Below, piece by piece: positions 1-12,181 of a stretch of DNA of 38,179 nucleotides. Both the position numbers and the translations under genes were made by a program. The stretch lies in contig JADCGS010000043.1 in NCBI GenBank assembly GCA_020248865.1, forward strand, positions 1-38,179, given 5' to 3'. Under the pieces are notes generated by a model that searched no databases, had not been told where the DNA came from, and saw only the letters and a program-made list of their open reading frames with translations. The stretch's first letter is position 1. Every line of letters begins with the position of its first letter. This DNA is from Burkholderiales bacterium (GTDB taxonomy: Bacteria > Pseudomonadota > Gammaproteobacteria > Burkholderiales > Burkholderiaceae_F).

Positions 1-2488
<2,488 letters not shown>

Positions 2489-2623
2489 CATAACCGTGCT
2501 GCCTCGTTCTCGAGGCTGAGCAGTTGTGCATCGCAACCTGCTTCACCTTCGTGAAGCTTGCTTCTTCCGAGTTGGATCGCCTTGTCGGTATCTTTCAGAT
2601 TCCACAGGTCGGTCGTCCCTCTT

Positions 2624-2741
2624 TGCCTGACGACCATAGCGAGGTGGACCCACTCCTTCCCATCCCGAACAGGACCGTGAAACGCCTCAGCGCCGATGAT
2701 AGTGGGATGTATTTCCCGTGAAAGTAGGACATTGTCAGGCT
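2624..2741 (+). rRNA. rrf: 5S ribosomal RNA
   Basis: About 118 nt beginning tgcctgacgaccatagcg and closing with gtcaggc, so the terminal helix I pairs. The internal conserved block cccatcccgaacaggaccgtgaaacg of beta-proteobacterial 5S is visible around 2660-2685. It lies about 135 nt after the 23S 3' end and directly before a rho-independent terminator, as expected for the last gene of an rRNA operon. The exact ends may be off by a few bases. Confidence 0.95.
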
Positions 2742-2752
2742 CACCTGCTGTG

Positions 2753-2785
2753 AAACGCCCCGGCGCGATCGCGTCGGGGCGTTTT
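2753..2785 (+). terminator. Rho-independent terminator of the rRNA operon
   Basis: A long stem, aaacgccccg paired with cggggcgttt and extended inward by cgcg/cgcg, is followed by a short T run. It sits 12 nt after the 5S rRNA and is the natural end of the ribosomal operon. Confidence 0.9.
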
Positions 2786-2873
2786 GCTTCGTGCGCCGCC
2801 GGCACCGCTTTCCGCGTCCTTCATCCGGAAGAGCACCAATGGATCACGGCAGCCACGACTGGGAAACTCGGTC

Positions 2874-3635
2874 ATGTTGTTCTTTCTGCGAAATCCGCGC
2901 GGGCTCCTGGCGGCGGTGACTGTCTTGTTGCTGCCGGCCTGCGCGTCTTTGGATCGGCCAGCGCCTGTCTTCGGCGATGTACAAGTCTTCTCCGCCAATC
3001 GTCCGGGCGCGGAGTTGCCGCGCGGCTGGCGTCCCTGGATCATCACGCGCGCGAAGGCACCAACCCGGTATGACCTCGTCGTGGATCCGGCGTTGCGGAA
3101 GGTCGTGCTGCACGCCGTGGCCGACCGCGCTGCGACGGGGCTGAAGCAACGACTCGACGTCGACCCCCTCCAACGTCCGGTGATCGCCTGGCAGTGGAGG
3201 GTACTCGACCCCATCGCCGAGGCGGATGTCACTGTCCGCCACAGTGACGACTCGCCCGTGCGCCTCCTGCTGTTTTTCGACGGAGACAAGGCGAGCCTGC
3301 CTGCGCGCGAGCAGATGCTCATGGAGACGGCGCGCATGCTTACGGGTCAGCCGATTCCCTTCGCGACGCTGATGTACGTTTGGGAGAACCGCCAGCCCCC
3401 GGGAACCGTGATCCCGCACGCGGTGCTGGGGCAGGTGAAGATGGTGGTGGCCGGCGCCGGCCATGACCGCCTCCGGCAATGGAAGCCCTTCGCGCGCAAT
3501 TATGTCGAGGATTACCAGCGCGCCTTTGGTCAAGCGCCGGGCCGTCTCGTCGGCATCGGCGTTCTAACCGACACCGACAACACCCGAAGCGCGGTTGAAG
3601 CGTTCTACGGTGACATCGAACTTCGGTTCCCGTAA
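2874..3635 (+). CDS. DUF3047 family lipoprotein
   Basis: Predicted exported protein of 253 residues. The start is set at the ATG that opens a typical lipoprotein signal (MLFFLRNPRGLLAAV, hydrophobic stretch, lipobox LPAC near residue 23). An upstream in-frame TTG would begin inside the rRNA terminator and is rejected. The body matches the DUF3047 pattern: LPRGWRPW near the mature N-terminus, a beta-rich core with IAWQWRV, an aspartate-containing LLLFFDGDK strand, MYVWEN, and a C-terminal YGDIELR strand. Family members are periplasmic proteins of unknown function. It stands alone between the rRNA operon and the ABC transporter, with no clear terminator after it. The family call is fairly firm from motif recall; no function can be given. 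Confidence 0.85.
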   Translation: MLFFLRNPRGLLAAVTVLLLPACASLDRPAPVFGDVQVFSANRPGAELPRGWRPWIITRAKAPTRYDLVVDPALRKVVLHAVADRAATGLKQRLDVDPLQRPVIAWQWRVLDPIAEADVTVRHSDDSPVRLLLFFDGDKASLPAREQMLMETARMLTGQPIPFATLMYVWENRQPPGTVIPHAVLGQVKMVVAGAGHDRLRQWKPFARNYVEDYQRAFGQAPGRLVGIGVLTDTDNTRSAVEAFYGDIELRFP

Positions 3636-4029
3636 TGCCGAGGCTCCGCCGCCGAGGTCGCCGCCGATCTGACTCTTCTGGTTTCGGTTTGCCCGCGCCG
3701 GCACGCAACAAGCGGCGCTGCCGGTTTTCCAAGTCTCGACGTGGCAGTTGTGCCAACCTCAGCGACCGCCCGAGTCGGGCCACCCCATTGCATGAGAGTG
3801 CGGCCCGATGAAGGTCACCCCTGCCGCCGTCGCCGGTTGAACCCCAAAGCTCGACAGACGACGTACCCTGACGTCCGGACCTCCGCCGACGCTCCTGCGG
3901 ACAGGCAAACCGCCGAGACGCTAGGGTTTCTACGGTGTCCGCCGGAGTTGCCGCGGTTTGACCCCCACGCGACCTTGCGGCAGCATCTCTGCTTCAGGCA
4001 CCCTAGTTTCCAAGCTTCGAGGAGAAATC
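3636..4029. other. Intergenic region upstream of the ABC transporter cluster
   Basis: About 394 bp without a convincing gene. Short open frames cross it, but they have no ribosome binding site, family resemblance or sensible codon use. It probably carries the promoter of the first binding-protein gene; no good -35/-10 pair was found by eye. The only clear signal is the strong Shine-Dalgarno sequence gaggaga at its right end. Confidence 0.5.
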
Positions 4030-5607
4030 ATGCGTCGATTTGCCGTTGCCGCCATCATGGCGGCGGCTGCGCTGCTGGCCACCGCGCCCGAGGCCAAGAC
4101 CCTGCGATGGGCCAGCCAAGGCGACATTCTGACCTTTGATCCGCACTCGCAGAACGAGGGCCTGAACAACACGGCCAATTCGTATGTCTACGAGGCGCTG
4201 CTCGCCTACAACGAGAAGTTTGAGCTAGAGCCGCAACTGGCAACCAGCTGGAAGCTCGACACGCCGCTGATTTGGCGTTTCGAGATCCGGCGCGATGTAA
4301 GGTTCCACGACGGCACACCCCTGACCGCCGCTGACGTCGAGTTCTCCATCCAGCGCGCGATGATGCCCACCAGCAACATGCGTGTCTACACCACGGGCAT
4401 CCAGCGCGCGCGCGCCACCGACACGCACACCGTTCTCGTGATTACCGATGTACCCAACCCGGTGCTGCTGCGCCAGCTCACCGAGATCCGCATCATGAGC
4501 AGGGCCTGGGCCGAGAAGAACAAGGTTACTGCGCCGCAAAACTTCGCCGGTCGCGAGGAGACCTTCGCCGCACGCAACGCCAACGGCACCGGGCCCTACA
4601 TGCTGAAGTCGCGCGAAGTCGACGTTCGTACCGTGTTCGTCGAGAACCCCAACTGGTGGGGCGCGAAGTCTCGCAAGGGCAATGTGAGCGAGGTCATCTA
4701 CACGCCGATACGCTCGGACGCCACCCGTACCGCTGCACTGCTGTCGGGCGAGCTGGACTTCGTCCTGGACCCCGCCGTGCAGGATCTGGGGCGTCTTCGG
4801 CAGAACCCCAATATCACCGTCGTGGAAGGTCCTGAGGCGCGCACCATTTTCATTGGCCTGGACCAGTTTCGCGACGAGCTTCAGTACAGCGACGTTAAGG
4901 GCAGGAATCCGTTCAAGGACATTCGGGTCCGCCAGGCGCTGTACCACGCGATCGACATCGCCGCCATCAACCGCGCCGTGATGCGCGGCGTGGCCGAGCC
5001 CACCGGCTCGATGATCGCGCGCCAGGTCAACGGCTGGACCAAGGCCGGCGATGAGCGCCTGCCTTTTGACCAGAAACGCGCGCGCGAACTGCTCGCCCAG
5101 GCTGGCTATCCCAACGGCTTCGGCTTCACGCTCGACTGCCCCAACAACCGTTACATCAACGACGAGGAAATCTGCAAGGCCATCGTCACGATGTGGGCGC
5201 AGATCGGTCTGAAGGTGAACCTGAACGCGATGCCGCGCGCAACTTACTTCCCCAAGATCCAGAACCGCGATACCTCGGCCTACCTGCTGGGCTGGGGAGT
5301 GCCGACCTTCGACGCGCTGTACTCGCTGGGCTCGCTGGCGCGTACGCCTGGCCAGGGTGGTGACGGCCAGTGGAATCTTGGGCGCGCGAGCGTGCCGGAG
5401 CTCGACAAGCTGGTCGACGCCATGAAAAGCGAGACCGATCTCAAGAAGCGCAACCAGCTGATCGCCGACGCGCTGCTCGTGCACAACCGGAATGTCATGC
5501 ACATTCCGCTGCATCATCAGGTCATTCCCTGGGCGATGCGGAAGAACGTGCAAGTGGTGCATCGAGCCGACAACCGTCTCGAGATGCGCTGGGTGCGCAT
5601 CAACTGA
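4030..5607 (+). CDS. ABC transporter substrate-binding protein, family 5 (peptide type), copy 1
   Basis: Periplasmic solute-binding protein of 525 residues, of the DppA/OppA kind (SBP_bac_5). The ATG is preceded by gaggaga at good spacing, and the protein starts with a Sec signal peptide (MRRFAVAAIMAAAALLATAPEAK). The open frame extends 24 codons upstream, but that part has no signal character. Family motifs are seen: LRWASQGDILTFDPHS at the mature N-terminus, FHDGTPLTAADVEFS, GTGPYMLKS, a conserved VRQALYHAID segment and the C-terminal NVMHIPLHHQ. It is clearly paralogous to the binding protein at 8117-9715, sharing for example the NDEEICKAIV segment and the ATYFxKI segment. Two terminator-like hairpins follow, so it may be expressed at a different level from the permease genes. 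The ligand is inferred to be a di- or oligopeptide or N-acyl amino acid; the sequence alone does not decide. Confidence 0.93.
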   Translation: MRRFAVAAIMAAAALLATAPEAKTLRWASQGDILTFDPHSQNEGLNNTANSYVYEALLAYNEKFELEPQLATSWKLDTPLIWRFEIRRDVRFHDGTPLTAADVEFSIQRAMMPTSNMRVYTTGIQRARATDTHTVLVITDVPNPVLLRQLTEIRIMSRAWAEKNKVTAPQNFAGREETFAARNANGTGPYMLKSREVDVRTVFVENPNWWGAKSRKGNVSEVIYTPIRSDATRTAALLSGELDFVLDPAVQDLGRLRQNPNITVVEGPEARTIFIGLDQFRDELQYSDVKGRNPFKDIRVRQALYHAIDIAAINRAVMRGVAEPTGSMIARQVNGWTKAGDERLPFDQKRARELLAQAGYPNGFGFTLDCPNNRYINDEEICKAIVTMWAQIGLKVNLNAMPRATYFPKIQNRDTSAYLLGWGVPTFDALYSLGSLARTPGQGGDGQWNLGRASVPELDKLVDAMKSETDLKKRNQLIADALLVHNRNVMHIPLHHQVIPWAMRKNVQVVHRADNRLEMRWVRIN

Positions 5608-5634
5608 CGGCCGCGGCAAACGCTGCCAAAGAGA

Positions 5635-5663
5635 GGGGCCGCCGCGCGCGGCCCTTGGCTTTT
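5635..5663 (+). terminator. Possible terminator or attenuating hairpin after binding protein 1
   Basis: The stem gggccgc / gcggccc with a 5-nt loop is followed after a few bases by ctttt. It lies 28 nt after the stop codon. The T run is short and offset, so termination may be partial; it could also stabilise the 3' end of the binding-protein message. Confidence 0.5.
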
Positions 5664-5789
5664 AGGCGCGGGCAGCCCGATGCAGGCAGCGACCGTTGCG
5701 GCCCGTTGTGAATTTGCCACCGCCCGCCTGGGCCACGGCCACGAGGCCGACCTGCGGAATGAGCAGGCGTAATATTTCGATCTCCTGAC

Positions 5790-5825
5790 AACCCGGCCGC
5801 CGATACTAGGGGGCCGGGTTTTTTC
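5790..5825 (+). terminator. Rho-independent terminator between binding protein 1 and permease 1
   Basis: A perfect 9-bp stem, aacccggcc paired with ggccgggtt, has a 13-nt loop and is followed directly by a run of T. It lies between the first binding-protein gene and the first permease gene, 27 bp before the permease ATG. It should sharply reduce read-through, which is common where the binding protein is needed in excess. Confidence 0.85.
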
Positions 5826-5852
5826 TGTTCCGGCGCCGCAGCAACCCGCTTC

Positions 5853-6836
5853 ATGCTCGCCTTCATCGTCCGTCGCCTGCTGCAAGCCGTCCTGGTGATG
5901 CTGACGGTGGCCTTCGTCGCCTTCCTGCTGTTCCAGTACGTCGGCGATCCGGTCACCCAGATGCTCGGCCAGGACGCCACGGCTGAGGATCGCAGCAGGC
6001 TGCGTGCCGACCTCGGGCTCGATCAACCCTTTTTCGTTCAGTTCGTCACCTTCATCGGCAATGCCGCGCAGGGGGACTTCGGCATCAGCCTGCGGCAGGG
6101 ACGCGAGGTCTCGACGCTGATCCGGGAGCGACTGCCGGCCACGCTCGAGCTGTCGCTGGTGGCCGCCACGCTGGCGATCGTGATCGGCATCCCGATGGGC
6201 GTCTACACGGCGCTGCGACGCAACTCCTGGTTTTCGCAGTTCCTGCTGGCCGTCTCGCTGCTCGGTGTGTCGCTGCCGACCTTCCTGATCGGCATCCTGC
6301 TGATCTTGGTGTTCGCTGTGAACCTCGGCTGGCTGCCTTCCTACGGACGGGGCGACGTGGTGGCGCTGGGTTGGTGGACCACCGGCTTCCTGACCGCCAA
6401 GGGTTGGCAGCACCTGATCCTGCCGTCGATCACGCTGGCGCTGTTCCAACTGACCCTCATCATGCGGCTGGTCCGCTCCGAAATGCTCGAGGTGCTGCGC
6501 ACCGATTACATCAAGTTTGCGCGGGCGCGCGGCCTGACCAACCGCGCAGTGCACTTCGGCCATGCATTGAAGAACACGCTGGTGCCGGTCATCACCATCA
6601 CTGGCCTGCAGCTCGGAGGGATCATCGCCTTCGCCATCGTCACCGAGACCGTATTCCAGTGGCCGGGCATGGGTCTGCTTTTCATCCAGAGCGTGCAGTT
6701 TGCGGATATCCCGGTCATGGCGGCCTACCTGTGCCTGATTGCGCTGGTGTTCGTGCTCATCAACCTGGTGGTCGACCTGCTGTACTTCGCGGTCGATCCG
6801 CGCCTGCGCATCGACCGCGCGGCGAGTGCCCACTGA
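5853..6836 (+). CDS. ABC transporter permease, DppB/OppB type
   Basis: Inner-membrane permease of 327 residues for a peptide-type importer. The N-terminus (MLAFIVRRLLQAVLVMLTVAFVAF) has the first transmembrane helix followed by the periplasmic segment typical of DppB proteins (GDPVTQMLGQDAT, LGLDQPFFVQF). Further helices occur near residues 100-130, 135-160, 190-210, 240-260 and 285-310. The EAA loop that contacts the ATPases is seen as ARGLTNRAVHFGHALKNTLV, followed by the conserved WPGMGLLFIQ. Length is normal for the family. It lies downstream of a strong terminator and 13 bp before the amidohydrolase start codon. It should pair with the DppC-type permease at 9729. Confidence 0.93.
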   Translation: MLAFIVRRLLQAVLVMLTVAFVAFLLFQYVGDPVTQMLGQDATAEDRSRLRADLGLDQPFFVQFVTFIGNAAQGDFGISLRQGREVSTLIRERLPATLELSLVAATLAIVIGIPMGVYTALRRNSWFSQFLLAVSLLGVSLPTFLIGILLILVFAVNLGWLPSYGRGDVVALGWWTTGFLTAKGWQHLILPSITLALFQLTLIMRLVRSEMLEVLRTDYIKFARARGLTNRAVHFGHALKNTLVPVITITGLQLGGIIAFAIVTETVFQWPGMGLLFIQSVQFADIPVMAAYLCLIALVFVLINLVVDLLYFAVDPRLRIDRAASAH

Positions 6837-6849
6837 CGAGGGCGTGCTG

Positions 6850-8064
6850 ATGGGCCGCTATCTGGGTGCCGCGCTCACCGGCGCGGTCGGCTTCGTCAAC
6901 CAGCATCACGATGAACTCACGCGCGTCCGGCGCGATCTGCATGCACATCCCGAACTGGGCTTCGAGGAGCACCGCACCGCGGCCCTGGTGGCCGAGCGGC
7001 TGCGCCAGTGGGGCATCGAGGTACACACCGGGGTCGGTCGCACCGGCGTGGTCGGCGTGGTGCGCGGGTGCGCGCAGACCAGTGGCCGCTCGGTTGGCCT
7101 GCGCGCCGACATGGACGCGCTGCCGATCGGCGAGGAAAACGAGTTCGGGCACCGCTCCACCCGCAGCGGCCTGATGCACGCCTGCGGCCACGACGGACAC
7201 ACCACCATGCTGCTGGGCGCCGCCCAGTACCTGGCCGCCACGCGCCACTTCGACGGCACCGTCTACCTGATCTTCCAGCCCGGCGAGGAGGGCTATGCGG
7301 GCGCCCGGGAGATGATCGGCGACGGGCTGTTCGAGCGGTTTCCCGCCGACGAGGTCTACGCGCTGCACAACTGGCCGGGCCTGCCAGCCGGACACATCGG
7401 TCTGAATCCCGGGCCGATGATGGCCGCGGCCGACCGCGTGGAGATCGTTGTCCGCGGCAAGGGCGGCCATGGCGCCCACCCGCACTTGACCGTGGACCCG
7501 GTGCTGGTGGCCGGGCACGTGATCGCCGCGGCGCAGTCGATCGTGGCGCGCAATGTGGCACCGCTGGAGGCGGCGGTCGTGTCGCTGTGCGCGGTGCAGG
7601 CCGGTAACCTCAACGCGTTCTCGGTGGTGCCGCGCGAAGCGCGCATCAGCGGCACCGTGCGCGCGTTCCAGCACAGCGTGCAGAGCCAGATCGAGGCGCG
7701 CCTGAAAGAACTGGTCGAAAGCACGGCGCGCGCCTTTGGCGCCACGGCCGATGTGCGCTACCAGCGCATGTACCCGGCCACCATCAACCACCGGCCGCAG
7801 TACGAGTTTGCCGCGGGCGTGGCCGAGCAACTGGTTGGCCAGGACCAGGTGGTCCGCAATATGCCGCCATCGATGGGCGCGGAGGACTTCTCCTTCATGC
7901 TCCAGGCCCGGCCCGGCTGCTACGCGCGGCTGGGTCAGGGCGGCGGCGAGGGCTGCTGGCTGCATTCGACCCGCTACGATTTCAACGACGCCGTGATACC
8001 GCTGGGCGCGGGCTACCTGGCGGCGCTGGCCGAGCGCCGGCTGCCCCTGGCAACCGGCGCCTGA
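6850..8064 (+). CDS. M20 family metallo-amidohydrolase (hippurate hydrolase / N-acyl amino acid hydrolase type)
   Basis: Cytoplasmic zinc hydrolase of 404 residues that removes acyl groups from N-acyl amino acids or cleaves related amides. The ATG at 6850 is chosen because homology starts soon after it (VRRDLHAHPELGFEEHRTA). The longer upstream frame lies inside the permease gene in another frame. Metal and catalytic residues are visible: DMD at 87-89, HACGHDGH starting at H110, the catalytic E146-E147 in FQPGEEG, the GHGAHPH segment of the dimerisation lid, and the C-terminal MGAEDFSFML. There is no signal peptide. Sitting between the first permease and the second binding protein, it most likely hydrolyses the imported ligand. 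The true substrate is unknown; M20 enzymes of this subgroup are often over-annotated as hippurate hydrolase. Confidence 0.92.
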   Translation: MGRYLGAALTGAVGFVNQHHDELTRVRRDLHAHPELGFEEHRTAALVAERLRQWGIEVHTGVGRTGVVGVVRGCAQTSGRSVGLRADMDALPIGEENEFGHRSTRSGLMHACGHDGHTTMLLGAAQYLAATRHFDGTVYLIFQPGEEGYAGAREMIGDGLFERFPADEVYALHNWPGLPAGHIGLNPGPMMAAADRVEIVVRGKGGHGAHPHLTVDPVLVAGHVIAAAQSIVARNVAPLEAAVVSLCAVQAGNLNAFSVVPREARISGTVRAFQHSVQSQIEARLKELVESTARAFGATADVRYQRMYPATINHRPQYEFAAGVAEQLVGQDQVVRNMPPSMGAEDFSFMLQARPGCYARLGQGGGEGCWLHSTRYDFNDAVIPLGAGYLAALAERRLPLATGA

Positions 8065-8116
8065 GCGCTGCGCCGGGCAGCACCCGGCACGAGAACACGA
8101 GGAGAAGGAGACCCCG

Positions 8117-9715
8117 ATGAAACTTGCACAACGCCTCGCGCGTGTCGCCGGCCTGCTGGGCCTGGCTGCCGCCGTCCTGTTCAGCGCGCCGCTGGCGGCC
8201 AAGACCTTCCGCTTCGCCAACCAGGGCGACGTGGTGTCGATGGACCCGCACTCGCTCAATGAGTCCTTCCTGCTCAACTTCATGGGCAACGTGTACGAGC
8301 CGCTGGTCGGGCGCGGCAAGAACCTCGAGCTGATTCCGCTGCTGGCCACCGACTGGAAGCAGACCGCGCCGACCGTGTGGCGCTTCAACCTGCGCAAGGG
8401 CGTGCAGTTCCACGATGGCGCGCCCTTCACCGCCGACGACGTCATCTTCTCCTACCGGCGCGCCCAGGCCGACGGCTCGGATGTGAAGACCTACGTCCAG
8501 GAGATCGCCGAGATCCGCAAGATCAATGACCACGCTATCGACATCGTCACCAAGGCGCCGTTTCCAATCCTGCCGGACGTGATCTCGCTGTGGTACATGA
8601 TGAGCAAGGACTGGTCCGAGAAGAACCGCGCCGTCAACCCGGTAGATCGCCGCAAGGGCACCGAGAACACCGCCAGCTTCAAGGCCAACGGCACCGGGCC
8701 GTTCCGCCTGCGCGCGCGCGAGCCGGGCGTGCGCACCACACTGTCGCGCAACTTCGGCTACTGGGGCAACGCCCAGATCAACACCAACATCGAGGAAGTG
8801 GTGTTCACGCCGATCGGCAACGCTGCCACGCGCGTGGCGGCGCTGCTGTCGGGCGAGATCGACATGATGGAGCCGGTGCCGGTGCAGGACATCCCGCGCC
8901 TGCGGGCCAATGCCAACCTCAAGGTCATGGAGGGCCCGGAGCTGCGCACGATTTTCCTCGGCATGGACCAGTCGCGCGACGAGCTGCTGTTCTCAAACGT
9001 CAAGGGCAGGAACCCGTTCAAGGACAAGCGCGTGCGCCAGGCGTTCTACCAGGCGATCGACATCAACGCGATCCAGCGCGCGGTCATGCGCGGCGCGGCC
9101 ACACCCACGGCGCTGATGATCGCCCCGGGCATCCGCGGCTTTGCCGCCGACATGAACAAGCGCCTGCCGTTCGACCCGGAGGCTGCGCGGCGCCTGCTTG
9201 CAGAGGCCGGCTACCCGCAGGGCTTCGAGGTCGGCATGGATTGCCCCAATGATCGCTACGTCAACGACGAGGAGATCTGCAAGGCGATCGTGCCGATGCT
9301 GGCGCGTGTCGGCGTCAAGGTGAACCTTACCGCGCAGACTCGCGCCACCTACTTCCAGAAGATCCTGTCGCGCAACACCAGCTTCTACCTGCTCGGCTGG
9401 ACCCCCGGCAGCTACGACTCGCACAACCCGCTGAATGCGCTGATGGCCACGCCGGACACCAAGAGCGGGCGCGGCCAGTTCAACCTGGGCAGCTACAGCA
9501 ACAAGCGGCTGGACGACCTGACCGCGCAGATCGCGGTCGAGATCGACGCCAAGAAGCGCGACGCCATGATCCGCGAGGCGATGCAGATCCACAGCGACGA
9601 CGTCGGCCACATCCCGCTGCACCAGCAGGCGCTCGCCTGGGGCATGAAGCGCAATGTCGAGACCGTGCAACTGGCCGACAACTTCATGTTCCTGAAGTGG
9701 ACGGTCCTCAAGTGA
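8117..9715 (+). CDS. ABC transporter substrate-binding protein, family 5 (peptide type), copy 2
   Basis: Second periplasmic binding protein of the cluster, 532 residues. Its ATG follows the strong ribosome site gaggagaaggag. A Sec signal peptide (MKLAQRLARVAGLLGLAAAVLFSAPLAAK) precedes the mature FRFANQGDVVSMDPHS. Family motifs are FHDGAPFTADDVIFSY, GTGPFRLRA, VRQAFYQAID and the C-terminal VGHIPLHQQ. It resembles copy 1 along its full length and probably arose by duplication, then diverged to widen or change ligand choice. It is 52 bp after the amidohydrolase and 13 bp before the DppC-type permease, so all are probably one transcript from the permease onward. Confidence 0.93.
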   Translation: MKLAQRLARVAGLLGLAAAVLFSAPLAAKTFRFANQGDVVSMDPHSLNESFLLNFMGNVYEPLVGRGKNLELIPLLATDWKQTAPTVWRFNLRKGVQFHDGAPFTADDVIFSYRRAQADGSDVKTYVQEIAEIRKINDHAIDIVTKAPFPILPDVISLWYMMSKDWSEKNRAVNPVDRRKGTENTASFKANGTGPFRLRAREPGVRTTLSRNFGYWGNAQINTNIEEVVFTPIGNAATRVAALLSGEIDMMEPVPVQDIPRLRANANLKVMEGPELRTIFLGMDQSRDELLFSNVKGRNPFKDKRVRQAFYQAIDINAIQRAVMRGAATPTALMIAPGIRGFAADMNKRLPFDPEAARRLLAEAGYPQGFEVGMDCPNDRYVNDEEICKAIVPMLARVGVKVNLTAQTRATYFQKILSRNTSFYLLGWTPGSYDSHNPLNALMATPDTKSGRGQFNLGSYSNKRLDDLTAQIAVEIDAKKRDAMIREAMQIHSDDVGHIPLHQQALAWGMKRNVETVQLADNFMFLKWTVLK

Positions 9716-9728
9716 GGAACGCCTGACG

Positions 9729-10673
9729 ATGGCTGCCGAAACCGCCGCTGCCAAGAGCGAGCCCGGCTTGCTGGCCCGCGCCTGGGACAGCGACGTCGCC
9801 TACAGCTTCCGGCACTCGCCGGTGGCGATGGTGGCGGCGCTGGTTGCTTTCGTCATGGTGTTCGCCGCGGCGTTCGCCCAATGGGTGGCGCCGCACAACC
9901 CCTTCGACCTGGCCACCATCAGCCTGATGGACGCCAGCCTGCCGCCGGCCTGGGAGGCGCAGGGCAACCCCAAGTTCTGGCTCGGCACCGACGACCAGGG
10001 CCGCGACGTGTTCTCGGCCATCCTGTTCGGCATGCGTATCTCGCTGATGATCGGCCTTGCCAGCGTGGTGCTGTCGGTCATCCTCGGCGTCGGCCTCGGG
10101 CTGCTGTCAGGCTATGTGGGCGGCCGGCTCGACGCCTTCATCATGCGGGTGTGCGATGTCATGCTGTCGTTCCCGGCCATCCTGGTGGCGTTGCTGATCG
10201 ACGGCGTGTTCCGCGCGGTGCTGCCGCGCGATGCGCACAGCGAGGTGGCCTTCTACGTGCTAGTGCTGGCGATCGCGCTGTCGGGCTGGGTCCAGTACGC
10301 GCGCACCGTGCGCGGCTCGACGCTGGTGGAGAAAAACAAGGAGTACGTGCAGGCGGCGCGCGTCATCGGCGTCAGCAAGCTCGCCATCATGCTCAAGCAC
10401 GTCCTGCCCAACGTCACCGGGCCGGTGTTGGTGCTGGCCACCGTCCACATCGCCAGCGCCATCCTGACCGAGGCCACCCTGTCGTTTCTCGGCGTGGGCG
10501 TGCCGCCGACCACCCCGTCGCTGGGAACGCTGATCCGCATCGGCAACGAGTTCCTGTTCTCGGGCGAGTGGTGGATCACCATTTTCCCGGGCGTGGCGCT
10601 GGTGCTGCTCGTGCTGTCGGTCAACCTGCTGGGCGACTGGTTGCGCGACGCGCTCAACCCGCGGCTGCGCTGA
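9729..10673 (+). CDS. ABC transporter permease, DppC/OppC type
   Basis: Inner-membrane permease of 314 residues. It begins with a cytoplasmic N-terminal tail (about 40 residues, WDSDVAYSFRHSP) and a first transmembrane helix, features of the OppC_N domain. The substrate-side motif FWLGTDDQGRDVFSAILFG is diagnostic of DppC proteins. The EAA loop is AARVIGVSKLAIMLKHVLPN, followed by ATLSFLGVGVPPTTPSLG. The ATG has a weak aggaa site upstream. It forms the second half of the membrane channel with the permease at 5853. The arrangement permease, amidohydrolase, binding protein, permease is unusual compared with the standard binding protein-B-C-D-F order. Confidence 0.93.
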   Translation: MAAETAAAKSEPGLLARAWDSDVAYSFRHSPVAMVAALVAFVMVFAAAFAQWVAPHNPFDLATISLMDASLPPAWEAQGNPKFWLGTDDQGRDVFSAILFGMRISLMIGLASVVLSVILGVGLGLLSGYVGGRLDAFIMRVCDVMLSFPAILVALLIDGVFRAVLPRDAHSEVAFYVLVLAIALSGWVQYARTVRGSTLVEKNKEYVQAARVIGVSKLAIMLKHVLPNVTGPVLVLATVHIASAILTEATLSFLGVGVPPTTPSLGTLIRIGNEFLFSGEWWITIFPGVALVLLVLSVNLLGDWLRDALNPRLR

Positions 10674-10783
10674 GGTCGGCCTTGAGGCTTCCGGCAGAAA
10701 CGACTGGTTACCCGCCGCTGCCGCCGGCTCTGCTAGTTTGTCGGCCGCTCGGGCGCTGGAGTGCGCCCATTCACGGAGGCATC

Positions 10784-11176
10784 ATGAACATGCGCGTTCT
10801 CAGCTTGGTTGCCGCCGCCGCCGCGGCGCTCTTCGCCAGCGGCTGCGCCAGCACCACCAGCCTTTCGCAACTGACCGGCCAGCGCTGGCTGAAGGCCGAG
10901 CTGAACACCTACGACGTCCTCATCATCTCGGTCGACGGCAAGCACTACATCGAGCGGCCGATGGCGCCGGTCCTGCTGGATCCCGGCCCGCGCACCATCG
11001 TCGTTCAGGGGCCGCCGGTAGCCGGCTTCTCGCGCGGCGAGCAGCGCACGCTCAAGCTCGACGTCAAGCCCTGCACCCGATACTGGCTGGAAGCCAAGAA
11101 GAGCAGCGCGCTGGCGCAGGACTTCGAGCCGCGCGTCAACCACACCGAGGCCATCGCGGGCTGCGCCGCGAAGTAG
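10784..11176 (+). CDS. Small predicted lipoprotein inside the ABC transporter operon
   Basis: A 130-residue exported protein with a lipoprotein signal: MNMRVLSLVAAAAAALFASG followed by the lipobox cysteine at residue 21 (ASGC). The ATG has a good ggagg site 6 bases upstream. The mature part has a predicted beta-sandwich look: strand-rich segments around YDVLIISVDGK, a central PVLLDPGPRTIVVQGPP, then LKLDVKPCTRYWLEAKK and a C-terminal cysteine. The pattern loosely recalls PEGA-like or DUF2846-like carrier domains, but I do not recognise a family with certainty. It separates the permease from the ATPase genes, with 15 bp to the next start, so it is probably co-transcribed. It could be an outer-membrane accessory of the importer, or an unrelated insertion in the operon. 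Confidence 0.8.
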   Translation: MNMRVLSLVAAAAAALFASGCASTTSLSQLTGQRWLKAELNTYDVLIISVDGKHYIERPMAPVLLDPGPRTIVVQGPPVAGFSRGEQRTLKLDVKPCTRYWLEAKKSSALAQDFEPRVNHTEAIAGCAAK

Positions 11177-11191
11177 CCGACAAGAGGGCCG

Positions 11192-12177
<986 letters not shown>

Positions 12178-12181
<4 letters not shown>

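Noticed and set aside
3741..4139. Plus-strand frame of 132 codons before the first binding protein
   Set aside because: No ribosome site or family match, and it overlaps the signal-peptide region of the binding-protein gene in another frame.
4225..5619. Minus-strand open frame of 464 codons
   Set aside because: It is antisense to the first binding-protein gene, whose family motifs are unmistakable. Long antisense frames are common in GC-rich DNA.
10731..10739. tgctagttt as an extended -10 promoter for the small lipoprotein gene
   Set aside because: The -10 likeness is fair, but no acceptable -35 lies at 16-18 bp spacing, so it is not listed as a feature.
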